From Thozetella sp. PMI_491 (lineage: Eukaryota; Ascomycota; Sordariomycetes; Chaetosphaeriales; Chaetosphaeriaceae): a stretch of 64,000 nt of DNA. Where the stretch lies: positions 1,321,905 to 1,385,904 of the forward strand of contig MU270016.1 in assembly GCA_021432635.1 (NCBI GenBank), given 5' to 3'. Position numbers and translations under genes: made by a program. The notes beneath the pieces were generated by a model. The model was given only the letters and a program-made list of their open reading frames with translations. It ran no database searches and was not told where the DNA came from. Shown one piece after another: positions 19,932 through 29,506 of this stretch; position 1 is the first letter of the stretch; each line of letters begins with the position of its first letter.

Positions 19932-21978
19932 ATGGCTCCTCGGGACGTCCATCCCGTCAGCAACTTCGTCGATGGCCGCGAGGTTGCAGATCCCCAATGG
20001 TACTCGCATGCCGTCTCCCTGGAGGGCAATGGTCGGCTTATCCTTACGTCCGGCCAGGTGGGCCAACGCAAGGATGGTAGCTGGCCTAAAACTAGCGGCG
20101 AACAAATCAAGCAGGCTCTTTCGAACCTCGCCGACGTGCTTTGGGCCGCCGGTGCTTCGTCACGCGATATCGCTCAGCTGCGTTTCTATGTCGTCGACTG
20201 GGACTTGAAGAACGGCATGGAACTCGTTGAGCCTGTCATCGCCCTTCTGACCGAGACGTATGGCACGACATACCGCCCCCTGACGACCTTGATCCCGGTC
20301 CCTAAGCTGGCCTTCCCCGAAGCTAAATTCGAGATTGAGGCGGTTGCCAGCGTAGGCGGCTTGGCTCGGCCGTGGAACGCCTCTGACGGACACTTGAGAT
20401 TACCGAGTGCTGTGGCGACTGCTCATCCTGTCCCTCCCGTGGAAGTCGACGTTGTGATCGTGGGAGGTGGGTTCTCAGGGCTTACAGCAGCCTATGACGC
20501 ACATCAAGCGGGATTGAAGACGGTGCTGCTAGAGGCTAAGCATCGTGTTGGCGACCGAAGTCGATCTCAGGCTCTGAAGAGCGGGCCTGGCTTTGTCGAG
20601 ATGGGCGCCACTTGGATCAACAAGACTACCCAGCCAAGTATCTACGCGCTGACGCGTAAGTTCGGCCTGGAGACTTCTGAGCAGTACACGACTGGAGACG
20701 TTGTATTTCAGGATCACAACGGGAAGGTATCTCGACTCCCACAGGGTGAGCAAGAGGCAAGAGTGAGTAGTTATACCACTACATAAACCGATTGCTGTTA
20801 CCTTCAAGGGAATGCTGATGAATTCTCTGTAGTTCGATGACCCGCAGTCAGCGCAGAACTTGTTCAAAATGGTGGTCGATATCGAAACAACCACAGCATC
20901 GATGGACATCCACCGGTGGGAAGATTTCCCTGAGGACCAGGACGTGTCGTTTGCAGAGTGGTTGGCCCAGAAGGACCTATGGCACGACCCCGCCATTAAG
21001 AGCTTCAGCAGCTTCTTGACCGCTGCCGTGGTCGGTCGGGAGCCAGATGAGGTTGGCGCGCATTATTTCCTCGACTATATCAAGTCCGGCGGAGGATATA
21101 TCAGCCTCACAACCGAGGGGGAGATGGGCGCGCAGTCACTAAAAGTCAAGAACGGCAAGTCTTCCCAGTCTGTACCCACGATGCACCCACCAAGATGAAT
21201 TCCACGCTGACTAGGCCTCTCACCAGGTACATCGGCCATCGCCATGGCACTCGCTAGCTCCATGCCTCCTGGTAGTGTAATGATCCACAGCCCGGTGGAG
21301 AGCATCACGCAGAGTGGAAATGTCGTCGAGGTTACGACAAGCGCGGGCAGCAGGTACAAGGCCAAGAAAGTGATCATGACTATTCCCACGAACACTTACA
21401 GCGAAATCAAGTTCTCGCCTCCTCTTCCACCCGCAAACCGAGCTCTTGTCTCGCGCACCAAGCCCGGCGTGTACGCCAAGATGCTCCTGACATATAAGGC
21501 CCCATGGTGGCGCGACGCGGGGCTCGTAGGAAAGTTCACCTCGTTGGTTGGGCCCATTTGCTTCAGTTGGGACGTCTGTGACGCCTCGCTGGAGCAGTAC
21601 AGCCTAGCCCTTTTCGTCGCGGGGAACATTGCGGCGCGGTGGCATTCGCTGAACGAGCTCGAGCGCGAGGAGGCGATTATCGAGCACCTAGCCAAACTAG
21701 TGGGGCCTAAGCTTGCCGACAAGGCCCGTGACATTCTCGAGGTCAACTGTGTTGAGTGGACCAAGGAAGAATACATCGGGGGTGCGCCGACGAGTGCGAT
21801 AGGGCCCAAGTTGCTAAGCAAATACGGCTACGCCATGCGACAGCCCTTTGGCCACGTTCACTTCGGTGGTGGCGAGATGGCACACGAGTGGAAGGGGTAC
21901 CTAGAAGGTGCAGTGACCTCTGGCCAAAGAGCCGCCAGGGAGGTTACGAGTCTTCTAGTCGGAACGGCTCCGTCTTAG
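19932..21978 (+). CDS. RidA-amine oxidase fusion protein
   Basis: Exons 19932-20762, 20833-21154 and 21227-21978 join in phase to 634 residues. Residues 1-140 form a RidA/YjgF/UK114 domain: WYSHAVSLEGNGRLILTSGQ, LSNLADVLWAAGAS, RFYVVDWD and AKFEIEAVAS. R115 lies where the family has its substrate-binding arginine, although the loop after it is a few residues longer. A linker (141-171) leads to a flavin amine oxidase beginning DVVIVGGGFSG (174-183) and ending HFGGGEMAHEWKGYLEGAVTSG. RidA proteins hydrolyse reactive imines and enamines. Amine oxidases make imines, so one chain could oxidise an amine and clear its product. In the second flavin loop the usual GGR is GDR (VGDRS, 206-210), which may weaken binding. 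Intron 2 uses a GC donor (GCAAGT). A paralogous single-domain oxidase is divergent on the left. Confidence 0.9.
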
Positions 21979-23563
21979 TTCTCTTTACTTGGCTCATAAA
22001 TGGACGCCGAGGGGGCCGGTCGGGAATCCTCGCAATCGCTGTCAGCCGGATCATTGACTAGGAGACCTGAGGACCGGTAGGCAAATTTCCTTCGCAGGCG
22101 GCCAAGGAGCTACAGCGCTACTGACGTATGCTCGGATGTTATTACAACCCACGGCAGGAGCAGAGCCTCAGGTCATCAAAACCGTCAGGTTCCTGCCGGT
22201 GGTTTATCAGATCAACCGCAAGGGTATCGCGAAATTCAAGCACCTCTTCCACATATGTTGTGATAGCCATGACGCCCACGCACACCCCTTCGTGCATCCC
22301 AAGGCCACACTCTCCCCCAGCAATACACGAGACACGGTCTGGCGCGAGCAGTAGGATGCTGCCATGAACGCACGAGCGAGGCACAATAAACATTGGTAGC
22401 TGTCAGTTGGCGCCTCTCGCGCAAGTAGTTTCCATATATGTAGGCACCAGTAGCTTGGCAAACACACCTACGTCGACTTGACGATCCCAGATGACGAGTA
22501 GTAATCCGCTTGTAACCGAGTCCAAAAAATGGAAGCACGCGCGACTCAGGAAGCAAGGCGTGGCCGTACAAGGTGTCTCACTCTGGGAGGATTGTCAGCA
22601 CGATGCAAGGTCCACGTATGCCATGTTCCCAGGATTGAATCGATGCCATGCGCCCCGCCTGGTTTGAGATGGGACATGGCTATGAATCATTAGATATTGC
22701 GCTTCATGTAGCTTGATGTAGTTAGATTGTAAGAGCGAGTCGCTGTGCCATGGAGCTAAACTCTTTTCAGCTGAATACTCGGCCCCTGTCAGAATACTAG
22801 GACTCTCAGCCAGGAGCCCCATCGGGCTTTAGCGGCCGCCGCCTCCGCCTCGGGGAAACACCAGACACCAGACGCGACAACTATACCGAGAAGGATAAAA
22901 CATCTTGCTTTGCGTACAACTCTCTCCTGGGTAGAGAAGAGTAATGTTATCGATGCATTCGGTGTGCAAGTGTTCCGACAAGGCCGAAGGAACTGTACTG
23001 CGTGGATACTGGGTACAGTAACTTGCAACCTTAGGTGGCAGAATGACGGGGTACGCCGTTTCCTAGGAGGTTCCTTGCTTGACCTCCCGTGGCTGCTTAT
23101 GCGTCTGGTGGCGTTGGCTCACCCACTGTATGAGTGCCCTACTTACTCGACACGCTAGGCCAAGGGAGATCTCGTACAAGCTGTGCAAGGAGGTCCTAGG
23201 CCCCTGCTAGCGCTGTGCAGTGCTTGACCAGGGGTCAAAGCTTCCCTGCGTCCGCCTCGGGACCAGACACAACTCAGCCTATGCTACAGTCCTAACAAGT
23301 ACCGCCACTGCTGCTAAGTCCCCAAGAAGCGGTACATTGGGTCCACAGTATGAGGGTTCGTGGGACGCTTTTGTGGGGCTACGGCTCTCTTCTCTGCGGT
23401 CAGGGTTCCCTGAGCCATATAAGGATGGCAGCGCTCGCTGCCCAGATTGTCTGGCTGACTTGACCAGCTCTCTTACATTCTGTGACTTTCCAGTCTATTA
23501 GTTCTTTGAAGTCGATTTAATCTCAGCCAACATAGCCCGCGCTTTGCTAAGAATCCATTCAAC
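21979..23563. other. Gene-free stretch before the acyltransferase
   Basis: 1.58 kb with several short open frames but no domain, splice pattern or start context that I can defend. A weak TATA-like CATATAAGG at about 23417 lies some 145 bp upstream of the next gene. Confidence 0.45.
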
Positions 23564-25003
23564 ATGGCGGCCCGTGCACGCTTCGAGAAGCTTCCCGTCT
23601 TCCCTCACGACCATCTGTCGCTAGAAGAGACGACAAAGTATGCACTCTCGGATATAGATCAACAAATGACCAGCAACCACACACGCCCATGCCTTGCATA
23701 CCCCTTTTCTGGTGACAAGTCTCAGCTGGTGAAGAATCTCCAGCTCGGGCTGCAGAACGTGCTGACTAACATCGGCCTGGTCGGTGGCGAGCTGTTGAAC
23801 GAAGACGGCCTCGTCTGGGTTGTTCGCAAGAACCGCGAACCCATCAACCTCCATGTACACCATCTAGATGAAGACCTGGAATTCCCACCCTTCGAGCGGC
23901 TTGCCGCGCAAGGATTTCCAGCCAGCTTCTTCTCCGACAATGCAGAGGTGTTGACACCGCCTGGCTCCAACCTGGCCGGGTTCCGCCGCGATGATGGCTG
24001 CCCGGTGGCAGTCTTCCAGGTCAACTTCCTCAAGGGCGGTGTCATAATGACGATGGCGCTACACCACATGTGTGGCGATGCCAAGAGTATCGACCACACA
24101 TTCACTCTCTGGGCTGAAAGCACCCGCGCCGCTGCGGCCGGGTCGCCGATGCCAACCTTCGCCCCATCGTTCGACCGCACATACTTTAACGCAGATTCCG
24201 CCCCGGAAGGGAAAGAATTGGAAAGCATGAAGTCAAAGGTTCGAGGCTTTACGTTCCATCCAATCGTCACCGACCCTTCCTCCGGGGCTCTCACGGAGCC
24301 TCCGCCGCCTCCGCCTATCGCGATCGTCATGTATCACTTCTCGGCGGAAAGTTGTGCGGAGTTGAAGCGAATTTGCGCCCCAGCGCCAGAATCGAAAGTC
24401 AAATTCGTCTCTTCTTATGACGTCATCTGCGCGTTGGCATGGAGAGCAATGACACGTGCGAAGATCCCCTACCTCAAGCCCGACCTTGAGACGGCTACGA
24501 CCGAGTACGCGCACCCCATTGACTCGCGCGGAAAGTTCGGCAAGGTGTCGATGGAATACTTCGGAAACGGCTTCATTATGTTGCCCACACAGCCGATCCT
24601 CATATCTGAGCTCATCGGCGATGGTGGGATCGCAAAATCAGCCGAGCTCGTAAGGCTGTCGATCCAGAGCTTCGACGCTGAGAGCATCCCCGATCTGCTC
24701 CGAGTCCGCCGTGGTATAGTCGGAAAAGAGGAGATGCGTTGGATCTGGCGCCCAGAAAATGTTATCGGCACAAGCTGGGGCGGCATGCGAGCAATGGAGC
24801 TTTATGACTTTGGGTTCGGGCTGCCTGTGTCGGTGCGGCTGCCCGTGCCACCCTTTGAGGGTGTGGTTGGGGTGCTGCCGGCGAACATGCTCGAGGGAAG
24901 CACAGGTGGATTCGATGTTTACGTCGTGTTGGAGTCTGGGTGCCAGGATCGGCTGCGCGCAGATCCTGAGTTTGCCAAGTTTTGCTCCGCGATAGAGGCC
25001 TAG
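23564..25003 (+). CDS. BAHD-type acyltransferase (fungal transferase family)
   Basis: A single uninterrupted frame of 479 residues. The catalytic HxxxD motif is present (HHMCGD, H168-D172), as is the structural motif near the C-terminus in the form DFGFG (D415-G419), where plant enzymes have DFGWG. Flanking blocks such as VAVFQVNFLKGGVIMTMALHH and YDVICALAWRAMTRA are typical of fungal members, which include trichothecene O-acetyltransferases. The enzyme should move an acyl group from a CoA thioester to a hydroxyl or amine of a small molecule in the cytosol. Acceptor and acyl donor cannot be predicted. A proline-rich stretch (six prolines after TEPP) lies mid-protein. The neighbours are an aldo/keto reductase and an esterase, so a tailoring role in a small-molecule pathway is plausible. 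No backbone synthase is present in the window. Confidence 0.87.
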   Translation: MAARARFEKLPVFPHDHLSLEETTKYALSDIDQQMTSNHTRPCLAYPFSGDKSQLVKNLQLGLQNVLTNIGLVGGELLNEDGLVWVVRKNREPINLHVHHLDEDLEFPPFERLAAQGFPASFFSDNAEVLTPPGSNLAGFRRDDGCPVAVFQVNFLKGGVIMTMALHHMCGDAKSIDHTFTLWAESTRAAAAGSPMPTFAPSFDRTYFNADSAPEGKELESMKSKVRGFTFHPIVTDPSSGALTEPPPPPPIAIVMYHFSAESCAELKRICAPAPESKVKFVSSYDVICALAWRAMTRAKIPYLKPDLETATTEYAHPIDSRGKFGKVSMEYFGNGFIMLPTQPILISELIGDGGIAKSAELVRLSIQSFDAESIPDLLRVRRGIVGKEEMRWIWRPENVIGTSWGGMRAMELYDFGFGLPVSVRLPVPPFEGVVGVLPANMLEGSTGGFDVYVVLESGCQDRLRADPEFAKFCSAIEA

Positions 25004-25284
25004 ATTCGTCCCCTTTCCAGGACGCTGACATAAAGAGTGCTGAGCTGGAGGTGAAGACAGGGACAAATGGAATAAAATTTATTCAAACAAAAGAAGAAGT
25101 AAATATTAGCAACGTAATGAATGACAAGGGACGTATAAGCCTAGGCCTCTATTCCAAAAGATTTCGATCTGCGTGGAAGGAGATGATCGGTCTTCTCCTC
25201 GTAGTTTTATGTGGTTGGCTACCTTACGAAACGCTCGATAGAGCTCGTCTAAATGTAGCTGGATGCTTCTAATTTGCTCTGAGT

Positions 25285-26294
25285 CTAAGCCGTGTTTAAG
25301 TTAAAGTTGTCCAATCCTGCCTCAGTCTTCACCGTCTCCCAAACCTCATCAATTCGTTTCGCAACACTCTCTGACAGGGGACCTTTCTTGATACCCAGGA
25401 TTGTCTGAAGAGTTTGCTCGACCGAGCTGCCACTAAATATCACCGCATCGCCATTAGCATGCTTCAGCGGACTGTTATAGACCACCCAGCGGTATGCCAG
25501 CTCGGCCTTCGGGATGCCGGTCTCGGCGCTGATGGCATTCCACTTGTCCAGACCTTCAAGGAATGCCGGCTTGGAATACAGTGTCGCATAGATGCCACCC
25601 AGGGACGTGTTCGCGTCAAAGCGACCGGCTGCCTCCTCAACCTGGGTCCGAGTCTTGGCAAGAAAGCCGCCGGCGAGGGGTGAGTAGGCGTAGAAGGCGA
25701 TACCATGCTGACGGAGAAGCGGGAAGAGTATCTCCTCCGGCTTGCGGGCCACAGGGGAGTAGTTCCCTTGGTAAACGGTAGGCGGAACATAGCCATTCTC
25801 TTTTGCGACACGAATCACGTCTTCGACCTCGTTGGGAAGGAAATTGGACAGACCGAACCTCTTGAACTTGCCCTGTCTGAAGAGCTCGTCGATTGCGGCA
25901 AGAGTTTCTTTCAAGGGAGTGACACGGTCTGGGGCATGCAGGTAGTAAATATCGACCTAGGTAGTCTATTAGTATCATCACCGCACGGCTATAACGGTGT
26001 TGTTCTCTTTCACACCTGATCTGTCTTTAGCATCTCTAGGCTGGTCGTGGCTGAGTTCCAGATTTCCTCCCTAGTTGCTGGGACTCCAGCCCAGACACCA
26101 GAAAACTTGGTTCCAATGGCAAATTCACTAGATGCATTGCGCTGACCAATCTTCTCTTCGCTATTGGTGTAGCCGCGCGCTGTGTCGATCTCCTTCACTC
26201 CCTCCTCTCTCAGGATGTCCAGGATTTTCGGGCCTGTTTCGTCGCTGCTCCAGGACGGCCACGCCGCGCCATACACAACTTTGACACCAGACAT
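25285..26294 (-). CDS. Aldo/keto reductase (AKR7-like)
   Basis: Two exons, 26294-26016 and 25956-25285, give 316 residues. The catalytic tetrad of the superfamily is visible: D37 (EIDTARGY), Y42, K63 (GTKF) and H100 (YYLHAPD). Later come FGLSNFLPNEVEDV, YQGNYSPVARKPEE, FYAYSPLAGG and the C-terminal VIFSGSSVEQTLQ, the NADPH-binding end. These blocks match the aflatoxin-aldehyde-reductase-like branch (AKR7) that reduces aldehydes and ketones with NADPH in the cytosol. The ATG at 26294 (MSGVKVVYG) is chosen over the one at 26354 because the family starts just before the first beta strand. A TATA element lies about 147 bp upstream. It is convergent with the acyltransferase gene, 281 bp apart. It could detoxify aldehydes made by the nearby amine oxidases, but that is speculation. 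Confidence 0.9.
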
Positions 26295-26439
26295 TACGCA
26301 GAAGTTTGAGAGTACTGGAAAATAAGAGGGACAAAATAAAATGAAATAGACCACTTGATATGATGATGAATGTGAGCTATTAGTGTTGCTCTCGGATGCT
26401 TCGTGTTTAGTCTCATCTACCCGGGAACCTCGCCGAAAT

Positions 26440-26445
26440 TATATA
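26440..26445 (-). promoter_or_regulatory. TATA box of the aldo/keto reductase gene
   Basis: GGGTATATAATTT reads on the minus strand about 147 bp upstream of the ATG at 26294. Confidence 0.45.
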
Positions 26446-27674
26446 CCCTTCCTCCGGCACCACCACGGCCGTAGCATTTGATTTGAAATGCTGCCGCTAT
26501 GCCGTTGCTGAGAATATTCCACGTCTATCCCGTCTGTTCACGGGTTGGCTAGGTCTTTGATATGCTATACTTCCTTTGCTGAGCAATATCTCCGTGTAAT
26601 CCCGAGAATCGCCGGAGTAAGCCTGACTTCCCGGACAAGATCAATTTCTCTTACTAAGGGGCCTACCACGAGGCATGAATACAAACATCGCATTCTGAGT
26701 AAGTGGAACGGCAATTGACGTCATCTTTCTTGTCTTTTCACCCCACTGGGAGAGTGAAGGGGGGGTGAGGGGGGCGGGGTTCGCTTGTTAGATTCCGAGG
26801 AGATGTAAAAACAAACGGAGCTCCATGGATTCCTATATAAATTTGTATGCGGATCCATGTTCCCTGAAAATTTGTCTATTCAGAGTCAATCTTTCAGTCA
26901 AAATCCTGCACTGCTTTTACTCGCTTCGCTCGTGTCAGTGCGCCAGGTAAATCCCACAAGTAGGGAGTCCATAACTAGGGCGGCGATTCCGTACACAGGC
27001 GGTACCCCCTTTGGTTAGCAAACGCCCTAACTCTATCACTCTCTTCCAACTGGCGGCTGTTGTTACCACCCCCACCTAGTTACCGACCTATCTACTTACG
27101 TCTATCTCATTTACCCTTCCCTTATTTATCACTAAGTGAGTGTATGGTGGACATTTTTTTATAGTTAGCTTCGAACGGCTATAACTACCTACCGTTATTA
27201 CAAGGAGGTTGACTCTTGATAAAGCAAATCAACGTATAATTGCATTCACCTGCGACCTATTCTGTACCGGCTGCCAGTTGTTAATAATAGTAAAAGAGAT
27301 TTTCTATGAAACTTGAGATATTAGGTATCGTACGCAAGCTCGATTTTCCCGTCATAAGCACGAGCCAACACAAACCGAGCCAGCACATGCCAGACGAGAG
27401 CAGGCCAGACAGAACAACAGCTAGATAGCAAGGGGGAGGCAGTACCTGCATGTAGTGAATGCCATACTCAGGGCTATAGAAGGGGTGCAAGGGTTTGTCC
27501 ATTAAAATATGCCACAATTCAGCGGCCAGCTGGCAGAGAGTGATAGGGTTACGGTTTTGCTGGTTAAAGGAGGTACCGCCTGCGTACGAGACCACGGTCT
27601 TGTGGGAGCCCGAGTAGGTGATATTAGTACTATATGTTTAAGAGCCTAATTATGCCTATATCATTATTGATGTT
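26446..27674. other. Gene-poor stretch with an orphan promoter-like site
   Basis: No gene that I can support. A plus-strand TATATAAA near 26834 is followed by an ATG at 26857 and a 50-codon frame with a short hydrophobic run, ending at a stop without a plausible continuation; it may be the head of a lost gene. A minus-strand open frame at 27281-27595 ends 80 bp from the esterase stop but shows no known domain. A G-rich tract lies at about 26757-26778. Confidence 0.35.
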
Positions 27675-29506
27675 TCACCGGCGGTAGATTCCTACGGCGT
27701 TGTCGTTGATGAGCTTGATTCCCTTGGCCCTCCAGCTGTCGCTCTCAGCGTGGCTAGTCACGTTGGCGTCGAAGAGGAAGTCCTTCGGGTCATTGAGGTC
27801 GTAGCGCGGCCAGGGCTCCACATTGGAAGGCCGCGAAGCATACGTGTTGGGATCTAGGTCGTGGATAAAGCTGACCCAAGACGAGGCCATCAGGTCTGAC
27901 AGGTCGAAGTAGCTCTGGGGCCGCCCGAGCAGGGTGTTGGTTGCGTCCGGCCAGTAGCCCACGCCCAGGAAGTTGTGGAACACAAATGCGATCTCCTTGA
28001 AGTGGCCGACGCCGACATAGGCGGGCACGAGGGCAGGGATGGCATTGAAACGGTAGGCATAGACAGGCACACCATACTCAGCCCACTTCTCCGCAACGCG
28101 CCGCCTCGGGGCAATGAAGATCTGGTCGCTGATGTAGCTAACCAGGCGGCGCCACTGAGCGCCGTAGGGAGGTCCCATGATCGTGTCGCCCAGGCTGGCA
28201 ACTAGCTCGACCGAGGGGTCATGCGGGTAGGCGTCGGCAATAAGGTCCTTGAAAGCCTCCGGGATCAACCTACCCGAGTCTAGGGCAGCCCTGAAATCGG
28301 CGGTAGTGTTGATGCCGGTTGGCGTCGACGTAGTGCCCTCGTCGCTGTTGGCGCCGATCAACAGAGGCACCCTCACGAACTGTCCGTTCGCCACCTGGAT
28401 GCTGCTGTAGGTGCGGACGAAGTCGCCGTCGATGACGGGGGCGAACCCTCCACTGAGGGTGGAGTTGATAATATTGTTGAGGGTAGTGTATGGCACCTTC
28501 CTCAGGCACTGTAGCTTGTCAAATGAGTCCCAGCAGCTGGCCTGCTTAACCAGGGAGTCGAAGTTGGGCTGGAACTGCTGCGATCCGTTCTGCGTGGAGT
28601 AATAAATCGGTCCACCAGACTGTGCGATGGCGGCACGGAAAAGGCCATCATCACGTCCACCGTAGGCATTAAGCTGCATACAGGGTTAGCTGGAACTCAA
28701 TGCCAAGTTTAGCAGAAGGTGGAAAGTCAAACTCACCTGAAAGCCAACGGAGGCAGCTCCTGCAGACTCGCCCCAGATGGTAACTTTCTTCGGATCGCCT
28801 TTGCCAAGTCAGTGAGATACGCTATTAAAATTGACAATATCCGGCCAACTCACCGCCAAACGAGGCAATGTTTTCCTGCACCCAGTGGAGAGCGAGACGC
28901 TGGTCCCGGAGGCCCATGTTGGTCAGACCCTCGCCGGTTACCTGGTCGCCGGCCAGGAAGCCCCAAGCACTGAGGCGGTAATTGATTGCAACGGCCATGA
29001 TAGGCTTTCCAACCTTCACCGACTGCTGTACGATGAATGACAGATTGTAGCGCTGGTCCGCGTTCCCGCCGTTGACGAAACCTCCTCCGTGGATCCAGAA
29101 ACCAATCGGAAGGGAATCATTCTCGTAGCCCTTCGGACGGACCACATTTAGCGTAAGACAGTCCTCGGAGACATCAAATATCGTCTGGTCTTTCTGTTGC
29201 GCGAGGTTAGTCATGCGACTACGGCGGACAGGATGGACCGCTTACTCCATAGCCAACACACTCCGGCGAGAACGAAGTCACGTCCTTGACGCCAGCCCAG
29301 GTCGCGTTGAGGGACTGGGCCTGCTGGAACCGCAGGTCTCCAACGGGAGGCTGCGCATACGGGATGCCCAGGAAGTGGTCCTGGTCGTACTCGGGCGAGT
29401 AGGCCCCACGGTATGTGCCGTTCTTGACCTGGACGATCGGGGGGGAACCGTGCGGTACGCAAGCGGTGGCAGCGAGGGTGGCCGCCAGAGGCAGAAGTTT
29501 CCACAT
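27675..29506 (-). CDS. Secreted type-B carboxylesterase
   Basis: Exons 29506-29246, 29193-28854, 28798-28737 and 28673-27675 join in phase to 553 residues, the usual family length. The N-terminus MWKLLPLAATLAATACV is a signal peptide, so secretion is likely. Type-B landmarks occur in order: LGIPYAQPPVGDLRF, EDCLTLNVVRPKG, FWIHGGGFVNG (oxyanion hole), NYRLSAWGFL, the nucleophile elbow GESAG (S212), then IGANSDEGT for the acidic residue and GVGHFKEIAFVF for the histidine. Such enzymes hydrolyse esters of lipids, phenolics or xenobiotics. Several N-glycosylation sequons are present. Introns are short and canonical. It shares orientation with the reductase at 25285 but is 1.4 kb away, so a common function is uncertain. 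Confidence 0.9.

Noticed and set aside
27281-27595. 104-codon minus-strand frame near the esterase end
   Set aside because: Coding-like at first (SYAGGTSFNQQNRN), but no ATG context, domain or splice partner could be found.
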